NCBI GenBank assembly: GCA_042408875.1
Contig: JBHOQS010000027.1
Span: 310,001 to 374,000 of the forward strand
Length of the DNA stretch: 64,000 bases
Origin: JBHOQS01 sp042408875
GTDB taxonomy: Bacteria; Chloroflexota; UBA11872; JBHOQS01
Direction: 5' to 3'
The position numbers and the translations under genes are program-made. Every line of letters begins with the position of its first letter. Position 1 is the stretch's first letter. Shown here piece after piece: positions 31,527 through 40,154 of the stretch. Under the pieces are notes generated by a model. It was not told the DNA's origin. It worked only from the letters and a program-made list of their open reading frames with translations, and did not search any database.

Positions 31527-34500
31527 ATGGCTACCGAGACGAAGGCGCTTTTTCGAGAGGTCACTCCACGGGTCAGTTTCCCCGAGTTAGAGCTACGTAT
31601 CCTGGACTTCTGGAAGCAGACCCAGGCGTTCGAAAAGAGCCTGAAGCTGCGAGAAGGGCGGCCGCGATTTGTGTTCTATGAAGGGCCGCCCACGGCCAAT
31701 GGCCTGCCGCACATCGGGCACGTGCTGACGCGGGTCTACAAAGACATCGTGCCACGCTACCGCACCATGAAAGGGTATTACGTGCCTCGGAAGGCTGGCT
31801 GGGATACCCACGGCCTGCCGGTCGAGCTCGAGGTCGAAAAAGAGCTCGGCATCACCACTAAGCAGCAGATCGAGGAATACGGTGTAGCCGAGTTCAATCG
31901 CCGCTGCCGGGAGAGTGTCTTCCGGTACGAGAGAGAATGGCGGCGTATGACCGAGCGGATCGGCTTCTGGCTGGACATGGACCACCCCTACATCACGCTA
32001 ACCACCGACTACATCGAGTCAGTGTGGTGGATCCTGCAACAGGTGTGGGACAAGGGGTTGCTCTACCAGGACTACAAGGTGGTTCCTTACTGTCCGCGCT
32101 GCGGCACAGCGCTCTCCAGCCACGAGGTCGCGCTGGGGTACGAGGAGACCGAGGACCCGTCGGTCTATGTCAAGATGGAGCTGGCCGATGAGCCGGGCAC
32201 GTACCTGCTGGTGTGGACGACGACCCCGTGGACGCTGCCGGGGAACGTGGCCGTGGCGGTGCATCCCGAGGCTCACTACGTCCGGGTGCGCCAGGATGGG
32301 CAGGTGCTGATCCTGGCCGAGGCGCTGCTGGGCCAGGCGCTGGTGGGCGACTACGAGGTGCTGAGCACCTTCCCTGGCAAGGAGCTGGCCGGCCGGCGCT
32401 ACAAGCCGCTCTTCACGTTCAGCGAGCTCGACAAGCCAGCGCATTATGTCGTGACGGCCGACTTCGTCACGCTTGCGGACGGCACGGGCTTGGTGCACCT
32501 GGCCCCGGCGTTCGGCGAGGTCGACCTTGAGGTCGGCCGCACGTACGGCCTGCCGGTCGTGCAAAATGTCGACGCGCGCGGCCGCTTCACGGCGGAGGTC
32601 ACGCCCTGGGCCGGACTGTTCGTCAAAGACGCTGATCCACAGATCATCGAGGACCTGCGCCGCCGCGGGCTGCTGTACCGCGCCACGACGTACCGGCACA
32701 CCTATCCATTCTGCTGGCGGTGCGGCACGCCGCTGCTGTACTACGCGCGCAACTCGTGGTACATCCGCATGACGGCGCTGCGGGAGAACCTGCTCAAGAA
32801 CAACTTGCAGATCAACTGGGTACCCGAGCACGTGCGCGATGGCCGCTTCGGCGATTTCCTGGCAAATGTGGTGGACTGGGCTCTCTCCCGCGAGCGCTAC
32901 TGGGGCACACCCCTGCCGGTGTGGATGTGCCGACAGTGCCAGTATCAGCACTGTATCGGCAGCCTGGCTGAGCTCGTCCAGATGGCGCGGCCCGAGACGC
33001 TGCACGAGATCGTCGTGCCACAGCACCGCGGCAGCGTGAACTTCAGCCAGGGCCTCCCTGAGCTGCACAAGCTCGATCTGCACCGGCCTTACATCGACGC
33101 AGTGGTGCTGGCCTGCCCGCAGTGCGGTGGTGAGATGCGGCGGGTGCCCTACCTGATCGATGTCTGGTTTGACTCCGGCTCGATGCCTGTGGCGCAGTGG
33201 CACTACCCGTTCGAGAATCAGGAGGAGTTCAAGGTCAGCTTCCCGGCCGACTTCATCTCCGAGGCGATGGATCAGACGCGTGGCTGGTTCTACACGCTGC
33301 ATGCCATCGCCACCCTGCTCTTCGACTCGCCGGCATTCAAGAACTGCATCTCGCTGGGCCTGGTGCTAGACGAGCAGGGCCGCAAGATGAGCAAGAGCCT
33401 GGGCAATGTTGTCGACCCGTGGTCGGTCATCAACGTCCATGGTGCCGACGCGGTGCGCTGGTACTTCTACAGCACCAGCCACCCGGGCCTGGAGCGACGC
33501 TTCTCGGTGAACCTCGTCGGCGAAGTGGTCCGGCGCTTCATGCTCACGCTGTGGAATACCTACAGCTTCTGGGTCACTTACGCCAGGCTGGACGGCTTCG
33601 ATCCGGGGCAGCATACTGTGCTGCCGGAGCAACGCTCCGCTCTAGACCGCTGGCTCCTGTCGCGGCTCAACCGGCTGGTCGGCGAAGTCGATGGTCTGAT
33701 GGAGCGCTATGACATCACGACGGCAGCGCGGGCCATCGAGGCGTTCGTAGACGAGCTCTCTAACTGGTACGTGCGGCGAGGGCGCCGGCGCTACTGGAAG
33801 AGCGAAGAGGACGCGGACAAGGTGGCGGCGTACCTCACCCTCTACGACGCCCTGGTGACGCTGGCCAAGCTGATCGCGCCGTTCATGCCGTTCCTGGCCG
33901 AAGAGATGTACCAGAACCTGGTGCGCTCAGTGGACCGCCAGGCGCCGGAGAGCGTGCATCACTGCGAGTTCCCGGTGCCGGATGGCGCCCTGATCGACGC
34001 CGAGCTCGAGGCCAAGATGGCGGCCGTGCAGCAGGTGGTGAGCCTGGGTCGGGCGGCGCGCAACGTCGGTAAGATCAAAGTGCGCCAGCCACTTAGCCGG
34101 CTGATCGTCTATGCGCCCGAAAACATCCGCGCTGGCCTACAACAGCTTGCCGAGCACGTGCTTGACGAGCTGAACGTGAAAGAGATGGTGTTCACTGATG
34201 ACCCGGTGCAGTTCGTCGAGCTACATGTACGGGCGCGGCCGGACTTGCTGGGGCCGAAGCTCGGGCCGCGGCTGCCAGCGGTCGTGCAGGCCCTGCGGGA
34301 GCGCGATCCCTGGGAGGTGTGGCAGGCGAAGACGGCGGGGCGGCCGCTCACCGTGCAAGTAGCCGACGAGAGCGTCACCCTGCTCCCCGAAGAGCTTCAG
34401 GTCGATCTCAAGCAGAAGCCTGGCTTCGCCGCGGCGGCCGGCGAGGGCTACATCGTGGCGCTGGATACGGCGCTCACGCCGGAGCTGGTGCAGGAGGGCC

Positions 34501-34748
34501 TGGCACGGGAGCTGGTGCATACGATCCAGTCTATGCGGAAAGAGGCCGGCTTTAACATCGAGGACCGCATCCGCACGTTCTACCAGGGCGGCAGCGACAT
34601 TGCCGCAGTCGTGGAACGCTTCGGCGAGCATATCCGGCAGGAGACCCTCTCCATCGAGCTGGTGCAGGGCCCGGCTCCAGACGGCGCGTTTATTCAGGAG
34701 CACACCGTCAACGGGCGCAAGGTGACTCTGGGCGTCATGCGGCTCTAG
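31527..34748 (+). CDS. ileS: Isoleucyl-tRNA synthetase, eukaryote-like type
   Basis: 1073 residues from ATG 31527, eight bases after AAAGGAG. Class I signatures are His62-Ile-Gly-His65 and Lys-Met-Ser-Lys-Ser at 620-624. The CP1 editing domain carries Trp-Thr-Thr-Thr-Pro-Trp-Thr-Leu-Pro near residue 230. The protein is longer than the roughly 930-residue common bacterial enzyme. It ends without the bacterial C-terminal zinc finger and has an extended helical tail, the layout of the second IleRS type, often less sensitive to mupirocin. Its expression is probably controlled by the T-box at 30310. Confidence 0.96.
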   Translation: MATETKALFREVTPRVSFPELELRILDFWKQTQAFEKSLKLREGRPRFVFYEGPPTANGLPHIGHVLTRVYKDIVPRYRTMKGYYVPRKAGWDTHGLPVELEVEKELGITTKQQIEEYGVAEFNRRCRESVFRYEREWRRMTERIGFWLDMDHPYITLTTDYIESVWWILQQVWDKGLLYQDYKVVPYCPRCGTALSSHEVALGYEETEDPSVYVKMELADEPGTYLLVWTTTPWTLPGNVAVAVHPEAHYVRVRQDGQVLILAEALLGQALVGDYEVLSTFPGKELAGRRYKPLFTFSELDKPAHYVVTADFVTLADGTGLVHLAPAFGEVDLEVGRTYGLPVVQNVDARGRFTAEVTPWAGLFVKDADPQIIEDLRRRGLLYRATTYRHTYPFCWRCGTPLLYYARNSWYIRMTALRENLLKNNLQINWVPEHVRDGRFGDFLANVVDWALSRERYWGTPLPVWMCRQCQYQHCIGSLAELVQMARPETLHEIVVPQHRGSVNFSQGLPELHKLDLHRPYIDAVVLACPQCGGEMRRVPYLIDVWFDSGSMPVAQWHYPFENQEEFKVSFPADFISEAMDQTRGWFYTLHAIATLLFDSPAFKNCISLGLVLDEQGRKMSKSLGNVVDPWSVINVHGADAVRWYFYSTSHPGLERRFSVNLVGEVVRRFMLTLWNTYSFWVTYARLDGFDPGQHTVLPEQRSALDRWLLSRLNRLVGEVDGLMERYDITTAARAIEAFVDELSNWYVRRGRRRYWKSEEDADKVAAYLTLYDALVTLAKLIAPFMPFLAEEMYQNLVRSVDRQAPESVHHCEFPVPDGALIDAELEAKMAAVQQVVSLGRAARNVGKIKVRQPLSRLIVYAPENIRAGLQQLAEHVLDELNVKEMVFTDDPVQFVELHVRARPDLLGPKLGPRLPAVVQALRERDPWEVWQAKTAGRPLTVQVADESVTLLPEELQVDLKQKPGFAAAAGEGYIVALDTALTPELVQEGLARELVHTIQSMRKEAGFNIEDRIRTFYQGGSDIAAVVERFGEHIRQETLSIELVQGPAPDGAFIQEHTVNGRKVTLGVMRL

Positions 34749-34793
34749 GTAAAGCAGCCTGGAAGAGCGCCTGGTCCGGATCGCGGAATAGTA

Positions 34794-34828
34794 AAGCAGG
34801 GGAGGGTTTCAGAAACCCTCCCCTGCTT
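34794..34828. terminator. Perfect 16-bp hairpin downstream of ileS
   Basis: AAGCAGGGGAGGGTTT (34794-34809) pairs exactly with AAACCCTCCCCTGCTT (34813-34828) around CAG. It starts 46 bases after the ileS stop. The T run is short (TT), so it may serve as a terminator or as an mRNA 3' stabiliser. Confidence 0.7.
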
Positions 34829-34859
34829 CCCAACAGGCCTGTATCGAGAGGGATTACGT

Positions 34860-34886
34860 AGGGGGAAGGTTTCAAACCTTCCCCCT
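34860..34886. repeat. Second perfect hairpin, similar to the first
   Basis: AGGGGGAAGGTTT (34860-34872) pairs exactly with AAACCTTCCCCCT (34874-34886) around a single C. Its layout (G-rich arm, AGG-GTTT or AAGGTTT turn, CTTCCCC) mirrors the hairpin at 34794, which suggests two copies of one palindromic element. Confidence 0.7.
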
Positions 34887-35030
34887 CTATGAGCTTGAAA
34901 GCCTGCTTAGCTGTCCTGTGGACGTTGTGACCGAGCGCGGGCTGAAAGCGCGGCTTCGTGATCGAGTCCTGCGAGGGGCTGTGCCGGTATGAGGAACCCT
35001 GAAGAGCGGTTTCGTGACATGCTGTGCCCG

Positions 35031-35048
35031 GCCAGAGCGTGCTCTGGC
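35031..35048. other. Short palindrome upstream of the PRC-barrel gene
   Basis: GCCAGAGC-GT-GCTCTGGC is a perfect 8-bp inverted repeat about 100 bases before the PRC-barrel start. It could be an operator or small leader hairpin. Otherwise 34887-35146 holds no recognised feature. Confidence 0.35.
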
Positions 35049-35146
35049 ACGACATCTGCCAGTACAAGACCCCAGAGGGCTGCCAAAAAGGCACGGCACA
35101 CGCTGGCCGGTCATCGGAGACCGGCTGCACAGGGAGGTGACTTGAG

Positions 35147-35494
35147 ATGATGGAGCGCTTTGCAAGCCAGCTGCGCGAAGGCATGGATGTCTTTGACGTG
35201 GATGGCGATAAGGTGGGGACGATCGGCGAGGTCTACCCAGCTGACCTGCCCGGTGAGCTGGGGATCACAGGGACCACAGCCACCGCTGGCGAGGGCCACG
35301 TGAAGGTGGACACTGGCTTCCTTGGCCTCGGCAAGGATCTCTATATCCCGTTCAGCGCCATTCGGGAGATCACTGCCGATGGCATCTATCTGAGCGTGGA
35401 GAAGGACGAGATCGACCGGATGGGTTGGGATGTCGCTCCCGCGTATCTGAGTGAGCGCGGCTATGGTGAAGAGCCGCGCGAGCGAGCATACTGA
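35147..35494 (+). CDS. PRC-barrel / DUF2171-like protein
   Basis: 115 residues, ATG 35147 after GGGAGGTGA. The N-terminal part has the PRC-barrel pattern Gly-Met-Asp-Val-Phe-Asp-Val-Asp-Gly-Asp-Lys-Val-Gly-Thr-Ile. A second half follows with Gly-Lys-Asp-Leu-Tyr-Ile-Pro-Phe-Ser-Ala-Ile and ends in a charged tail. PRC-barrels bind RNA or proteins in RimM and photosynthetic reaction centres; stand-alone ones are often stress-related. It is monocistronic, followed by a terminator at 35666. Confidence 0.8.
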   Translation: MMERFASQLREGMDVFDVDGDKVGTIGEVYPADLPGELGITGTTATAGEGHVKVDTGFLGLGKDLYIPFSAIREITADGIYLSVEKDEIDRMGWDVAPAYLSERGYGEEPRERAY

Positions 35495-35665
35495 CCAACG
35501 GGGTCGGTGACCTTAGGGCCGGCCTGTCCGAGCCGAGGGAGTGCTTGGAACCATGCCGAGGCCCTCCGGGGATGCCTAGAGGCATGGCCCTGCTCGGTAT
35601 GGAGTCAGCGCCACAGATAACCTGACACCGCTGCGGTATCCGAAACAAGCCGTGCCTAGAGGCTG

Positions 35666-35703
35666 GTGGGGACGCACCATGAGTGCGTCCCCACTGTATT
35701 TTG
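35666..35703 (+). terminator. Intrinsic terminator between convergent genes
   Basis: GTGGGGACGCA (35666-35676) pairs perfectly with TGCGTCCCCAC (35684-35694) around seven bases, then TGTATTTT. It closes the PRC-barrel transcript and precedes the stop of the convergent ThDP enzyme. Confidence 0.75.
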
Positions 35704-35767
35704 GGGCGGGCTGCCGCCGGTTCGTGTCGGGCGCAGGGGCTCTCCGCGGAGAGCCGGCGTCAGCGCA

Positions 35768-37393
35768 TCAGTGGAATGGCGGAAGCAGCTTTACGGGGTA
35801 TTCGATCAAGGTCGGGCCGCGGCGGCGGAAGGCGGCCTGGAGGAGCTCCGGCAATGCCTCAGGCGAGTCGATGCGCTCCGCGTGGGCCCCGAAGGCGCGG
35901 GCGAACGCCACGAAATCGGGGTTGCGTAGCTCCGTATCGATCACGCGGCCGTTGTACCGCCGCTCCTGGGCTGCTTTGATCATGCCATAGGCGTTGTCGT
36001 TGCAGAGCACGATGGCGATGGGCAACTCATACTGCACGGCCACGGCCAGCTCGGTGCCGGTGAACAGGAAGCCGCCGTCGCCGGCCAGTACAACCACCGG
36101 GCACTCCGGCCGGGCGATCTGCGCGCCGATGCCCACCGGCAGGCCAAAACCGAGGGCAGCCGAGCCCGCCGGGTAGAGGAAACGCCGCGGGCCGGTCACC
36201 GGGAAGTGGCGGACGGCCCAGTAGCAGGCGATGGCCTGGTCGCAGGCGAGAATGCCGTGCTCAGGCAGTCCAGCGCGCAGGGCTCGCACCAACGCCAGCG
36301 CCTCCGGGCAACGCGTCTCCCCGGCAGCATCGTCGGCCTCGCGCGCCCCACGGATCTCCCGCCAGTCCCACTGGCTGGCGCTCTCGCGATCACCGATGTG
36401 CTCCAGCAACATGGCCAGCCCGGCGCAGGCATCGCCGACCAGCTTCTCCACCACCGGATAGCTCTTGCCTATCTCGCTCTCGTCCAGGTCCAGATGCGCA
36501 AGCTTCTCCGGCAGCGGCAGGCGCCAGGCGCGCGTGGACATTCCAGTCAGTCGGCTGCCCACGACCAGGCCGGCGTCAGCCTTACGCCACACCTCTGGGT
36601 AGCCATCCGTCGGACCAGACGAGGTGCGCCAGGTGCATCCGGCAGCCCAGGGGTGCTCATCCGAGATCGCGCCCTTGCCGCTGATCGAGGTGAGCACCGG
36701 GGCGCGCAGGCGCTCGGCCAGGCGGGTAAGCAGCGGGCTCGCCCCACTCTTCGCCACCCCTCCTCCGGCGAAGATGATAGGATAGCGCGCCTCCAGCAGC
36801 ATCCTGGCGGTGCGGGCCACAGCCGCCTCATCGGGGGCCGGGGTCGGGCAGATCTCCGGCTCTGGCGCAGGCGGCACCTCCGATGACGCCGCTAGCACGT
36901 CGATCGGCACTTCGATCACCATGGGCCGCGGCCGGCCGGTGCGTAGGCGCGCTAGCTCTTCCAGCGTCGCTCGCTCAAGATCGTCCACGCTGCGCACCAG
37001 GCGTGACGCCGACGCTGCCGCCATGATCCCGGACTGGTCCTTGAACTCGTGCAGGTACCCCTTGTACTTCCCCAGCAGCGGCAGCTCGCCGGCCGTGCCG
37101 ATCACCAGCAGGGGAATCGAGTCCGCCCAGGCACCGGCCACCGGGGTCACCGTATTGGTCAGGCCGGGACCAGTGGTCACCAGCGCCACGCCCGGCTGCC
37201 CGGACACCCGCGCGTAGCCATCGGCCATGAAGGCCGCTCCCTGCTCATGGCGGGTCACGAAGCTAGTGATGCGCGGGTGCTGGTAAAGCGCGTCGTAAAT
37301 AGGCAGGTTATGCACCCCCGGAATACCGAAGACATGCCGTACCCCCGCCCGATCGAGCGCATCGACGATCATCTGTCCGCCGCTACGAGCCAT
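35768..37393 (-). CDS. Thiamine-diphosphate enzyme, acetolactate-synthase-like
   Basis: 541 residues in three domains: pyrimidine-binding with catalytic Glu50 in Arg-His-Glu-Gln-Gly-Ala, a central domain near 190-330, and diphosphate-binding with Gly-Asp-Gly-Gly-Phe-Leu through Asn-Asp-Asn near 440-470. The family includes acetolactate synthase, benzoylformate decarboxylase and related 2-oxoacid decarboxylases or carboligases. No small regulatory subunit gene or ilvC is adjacent, so a catabolic role (for example decarboxylation of a 2-oxoacid) is more likely than valine synthesis, but this is inference. Confidence 0.88.
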   Translation of the reverse strand: MARSGGQMIVDALDRAGVRHVFGIPGVHNLPIYDALYQHPRITSFVTRHEQGAAFMADGYARVSGQPGVALVTTGPGLTNTVTPVAGAWADSIPLLVIGTAGELPLLGKYKGYLHEFKDQSGIMAAASASRLVRSVDDLERATLEELARLRTGRPRPMVIEVPIDVLAASSEVPPAPEPEICPTPAPDEAAVARTARMLLEARYPIIFAGGGVAKSGASPLLTRLAERLRAPVLTSISGKGAISDEHPWAAGCTWRTSSGPTDGYPEVWRKADAGLVVGSRLTGMSTRAWRLPLPEKLAHLDLDESEIGKSYPVVEKLVGDACAGLAMLLEHIGDRESASQWDWREIRGAREADDAAGETRCPEALALVRALRAGLPEHGILACDQAIACYWAVRHFPVTGPRRFLYPAGSAALGFGLPVGIGAQIARPECPVVVLAGDGGFLFTGTELAVAVQYELPIAIVLCNDNAYGMIKAAQERRYNGRVIDTELRNPDFVAFARAFGAHAERIDSPEALPELLQAAFRRRGPTLIEYPVKLLPPFH

Positions 37394-37419
37394 ATCGCGT
37401 GCTCCCTCTCTGCTCCTGT

Positions 37420-37447
37420 GCCAGAGTTCAGTTGCCAGAGTTCAGTT
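37420..37447. repeat. Tandem 14-bp repeat upstream of the ThDP gene
   Basis: GCCAGAGTTCAGTT occurs twice in exact tandem (37420-37433 and 37434-37447), about 27 bases before the ThDP gene start on the minus strand. This position fits an operator bound by a dimer on one DNA face. Confidence 0.55.
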
Positions 37448-37574
37448 CATTGTGTACCGGTTTATCGACCGTGCCGGGCAGCCTCGACAGCTGCGCCGCG
37501 TCCACTGGCTATCCTACCACGTGGGCGATCCGACCATGTGCGCCGGCATACTGCGCGTGTGCCCAACAGGTAGC

Positions 37575-38519
37575 TCAGGCGGCCTCGACGATGTGCCCGA
37601 ACAGCTCCTGGAGCCGGCGCAGGTGCGCCTCCGGCAGCGGCTCGCCCAGGATCGCCGCCACGTTCGACTCCAGATGGGTGAGGCGAGCCGTGCCGGTGAG
37701 CACCGTGGAGATGGCTGGATGGGCAGCGGCGAACTTGTACCCCGCGCTAATAACGGAATCGACTGGCCCCTGCACCAGCCAGCCGAGCGGATCCTCCTCC
37801 GGCAGCGCCCCAGGCGGGACCAGGCCGCGGGAGACCCAGTCGCGGATCAACGCCTGGAGCTCCTCCGGCCGCGTCAGCTTCACCCGCACCGAGGCCATAT
37901 TCAGCACGCCGATATTCTGCTCCTGGCAGCGCGGCAGGACCTCCTGCGCGGCGACCTGGTTCAGGATGCCGTACTTGAGCATGACAGTATCCCACAGGCC
38001 CGACGGCACGGCCATGTGCAGCATCTCATGGGCGGGGTCGCTGAAAAAGAGCTCGGTGATGCCGATGAAGCGGATCTTGCCCTGCTCGCGCAGGCGCAGC
38101 ATCACCGGGTAGAGCCGCTCGACCACCTCGTGGTAGCGTGAGGGGACCACCCCATGGAACTGATAGATGTCGATCACATCGGTCTGGAGATTGCGCAGGC
38201 TCTGCTCGCACTGGCGCTCGATCTCCGCCGCAGCCACGACGACGCCGTCCGGCTCGCGCTGGAACGGGGTGCATTTGGTCGCCAAGATGTAGCGGTCACG
38301 CGGCACGCCGGCCAGCGCCCGCCCAAGCAGCACTTCGCTCTCCCGGTAGGCCGCCGCGGTATCGAACAGATTTATGCCCAGGTCTAGGGCGCGGTGCACC
38401 AGTGCCTGCTGCTCGGCAAAGCTGAGCCCGGTACGCTGGCCGAACTGGCTCGGTCCTCCCGTCCCTAGGCTCACCACCGAGACCTGGAGACCTGTGCGTC
38501 CAAGCGAGCGATACTGCAT
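37575..38519 (-). CDS. Aldo/keto reductase
   Basis: 314 residues. The AKR catalytic tetrad is present: Asp53 (Phe-Asp-Thr-Ala), Tyr58, Lys82 (Ala-Thr-Lys) and His122 (Gln-Phe-His-Gly). The loop after Tyr58 reads Arg-Glu-Ser-Glu instead of the common Gly-x-Ser-Glu. The C-terminal Ser-Thr-Val-Leu-Thr-Gly-Thr-Ala segment binds the NADPH phosphate. It reduces sugar or steroid-like aldehydes; the galactose-dehydrogenase-like subgroup is a reasonable guess. Same strand as the ThDP gene, about 180 bases upstream of it. Confidence 0.9.
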   Translation of the reverse strand: MQYRSLGRTGLQVSVVSLGTGGPSQFGQRTGLSFAEQQALVHRALDLGINLFDTAAAYRESEVLLGRALAGVPRDRYILATKCTPFQREPDGVVVAAAEIERQCEQSLRNLQTDVIDIYQFHGVVPSRYHEVVERLYPVMLRLREQGKIRFIGITELFFSDPAHEMLHMAVPSGLWDTVMLKYGILNQVAAQEVLPRCQEQNIGVLNMASVRVKLTRPEELQALIRDWVSRGLVPPGALPEEDPLGWLVQGPVDSVISAGYKFAAAHPAISTVLTGTARLTHLESNVAAILGEPLPEAHLRRLQELFGHIVEAA

Positions 38520-38529
38520 CGATCTGTTG

Positions 38530-38590
38530 CTCCGTAACTATTTGCACTATTTGCAGTTATTTGTTGCAGTTATTTGTAATTGCTTGTAAA
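38530..38590. repeat. AT-rich tract of short repeats upstream of the aldo/keto reductase
   Basis: A 60-base patch made of TATTTGCA and GTTATTTGT units (ACTATTTGCACTATTTGCAGTTATTTG and so on), ending eleven bases from the reductase ATG. A second repetitive patch at 38690-38735 has AACATGCGCAAA then AACATGTGCAAA and GTAAAGAGTAAAGAG. No gene lies in 38520-38834. Confidence 0.55.
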
Positions 38591-38758
38591 CGCGCTCTAT
38601 CAGTCGTGTGTCCACGCGATCATGATGTGCTTACCAGGAGCTACTCTGATCAAGTAGTTGTGGATGAGCCGCGTCACTCAATGCCCAAAAACATGCGCAA
38701 AACATGTGCAAAAGTAAAGAGTAAAGAGGCGACAGACAAGGACATGCGTGCCTGCTCC

Positions 38759-38786
38759 TTGCCATACGCCCGGTGGCTGGTATTCT
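38759..38786 (+). promoter_or_regulatory. Promoter for the SirB1 gene
   Basis: TTGCCA (38759-38764), 16 bases, TATTCT (38781-38786), 48 bases before the ATG at 38835. Confidence 0.5.
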
Positions 38787-38834
38787 AGGTGGTGGGAGGC
38801 GTGAGGGTCAAGCAGGCTCGAAAGGCGGTAGGGC

Positions 38835-39677
38835 ATGGCGTCGCTGGAGCGTTGGGAGCGGTTTCGTGCTGCGGTTGAGCGGCCGGACGCAGAGGTTGAT
38901 CTGCCCTACGCCGCGCTGCTGATCGCTGAGGTGGCATACCCCGGGCTCGATATCCGGTACTACCTGCGCGAGCTGGCGCGGCTGAGCGCGGAGGCGCCGT
39001 ACATCGATCCGGCTGCGCCGCCACAACGACAGGTTGCCGTGCTGAGCCGCTACTTTGCCGTTGACCTCGGGTTTCGCGGGAACACCGAGGAATATTTTGA
39101 TCCGCGCAATAGCTACCTGAACGACGTGCTCGACCGGCGCACAGGCATTCCTATTACACTGACGCTGGTCTACAACGAGATCGGCCGGCGGCGTGGCCTG
39201 CCTCTTGCGGGCATCGGGCTGCCCGGGCACTTCCTGTCCGGGTATGTGCCGGCCGGAGCGCACATGCCGGCGCTGCTCATCGATGTCTTCAACGGCGGGA
39301 TCATTCTCGACGAGCGCAGTGTGGCGGCGCTGCTGGAGCGCACCTTCGGCCGGCCGGTGGCCCTGGAGCGGCAGTTCCTGCAACCCATGAGCGCTCGGGC
39401 GATCCTCTACCGCATCCTCAACAACTTGAAGGGCATCTACCTTCAGGTGGGTGACTTCCACCGCGCCCTGGACACAATTGAGCGGATGCTGATCGTGCAG
39501 CCCGGCAGCCTGCGCGACCTGCGCGATCGCGGCGTACTGCGCGGCCGGCTGGGACGCTATGCCGAGGCGCTGGCTGACCTGCACGCCTACGCCGAGCAGG
39601 CGCCGGACGAGGATGAGCGGGCCGCGGCACAGCGGGAGATCGCCTGGATCCGGCAGATGATCGCGCGCCTGAGCTAG
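38835..39677 (+). CDS. SirB1-family protein (transglutaminase-like core plus TPR)
   Basis: 280 residues. The N-terminal 180 residues carry the SirB1 core: Asp-Pro-Arg-Asn-Ser-Tyr-Leu-Asn-Asp-Val near 96, Arg-Thr-Gly-Ile-Pro-Ile-Thr-Leu near 110, and Gly-Leu-Pro-Gly-His-Phe near 138. This is a transglutaminase-like fold lacking the classical Cys (Leu-Asn-Asp at that place). The C-terminal 80 residues are tetratricopeptide-like. The family's role is unknown, although it sits near genes of translation and lipopolysaccharide synthesis in proteobacteria. Confidence 0.88.
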   Translation: MASLERWERFRAAVERPDAEVDLPYAALLIAEVAYPGLDIRYYLRELARLSAEAPYIDPAAPPQRQVAVLSRYFAVDLGFRGNTEEYFDPRNSYLNDVLDRRTGIPITLTLVYNEIGRRRGLPLAGIGLPGHFLSGYVPAGAHMPALLIDVFNGGIILDERSVAALLERTFGRPVALERQFLQPMSARAILYRILNNLKGIYLQVGDFHRALDTIERMLIVQPGSLRDLRDRGVLRGRLGRYAEALADLHAYAEQAPDEDERAAAQREIAWIRQMIARLS

Positions 39678-39692
39678 AGACCCCGCTCTCGG

Positions 39693-39820
39693 CGCGCCGG
39701 GCCCGGGCGAAAGCAAGCACAAAATGAGCACGAGATGGCCTGGCATATGAGCGCCTCTCTGCGGCATGCTGGACGTGCCGGTGCCGGCGGGGGAGCCTGC
39801 CCAGGCCGGGACTAAGCGGG
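39693..39820. repeat. Diverged intergenic repeat, copy 2
   Basis: It shares AAAATGAGCAC (39721-39731), GCATGCTGGAC (39764-39774) and flanking matches with the copy at 7289-7410. It begins 15 bases after the SirB1 stop and has no open frame. Confidence 0.45.
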
Positions 39821-39935
39821 CGCTGTCACACCGCTGAGCTCTCCGGCTCGCATCACTTTTCTCGTATCTCGTCCGTAGCCCGTACGGGGTTGGAAGTGTC
39901 TTCCCATTTGCTCTTCATCCCAGGGAGATGGAATC

Positions 39936-40154
39936 ATGAACCCCAGGCCGTTTCTCATCATCGGTGGCATCCTCTTGCTGGGTCTCGGTATCCTCGGCTT
40001 CGTGCTCCCAGCAGGCAGCATGAGCCAGTACAACCTGGGCGTCGCCAACCTGGAGAACCCGCTCGATAACGTGCTGCACCTGGTGGTTGGCATCTGGGCA
40101 CTGTGGGCGGCGTTTCACCGAGCGGAGGCCGGCGTGGCTATGCCTGCTTCCTAG
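39936..40154 (+). CDS. Small membrane protein, DUF4383-like
   Basis: 72 residues, ATG preceded by AGGGAGATGG. Two hydrophobic helices flank a loop with Asn-Pro-Leu-Asp-Asn-Val-Leu-His-Leu-Val-Val-Gly, which resembles the conserved Asn-x-x-His-Leu-x-x-Gly of DUF4383 membrane proteins. It is shorter than the usual member, so it may be a two-helix relative. Terminator at 40208. Confidence 0.7.
   Translation: MNPRPFLIIGGILLLGLGILGFVLPAGSMSQYNLGVANLENPLDNVLHLVVGIWALWAAFHRAEAGVAMPAS

Noticed and set aside
35495..35660. Small gene or hairpin element between the PRC-barrel gene and its terminator
   Set aside because: Only a short GCCTAGAGGC-type palindrome was seen; no frame or motif supports a gene.
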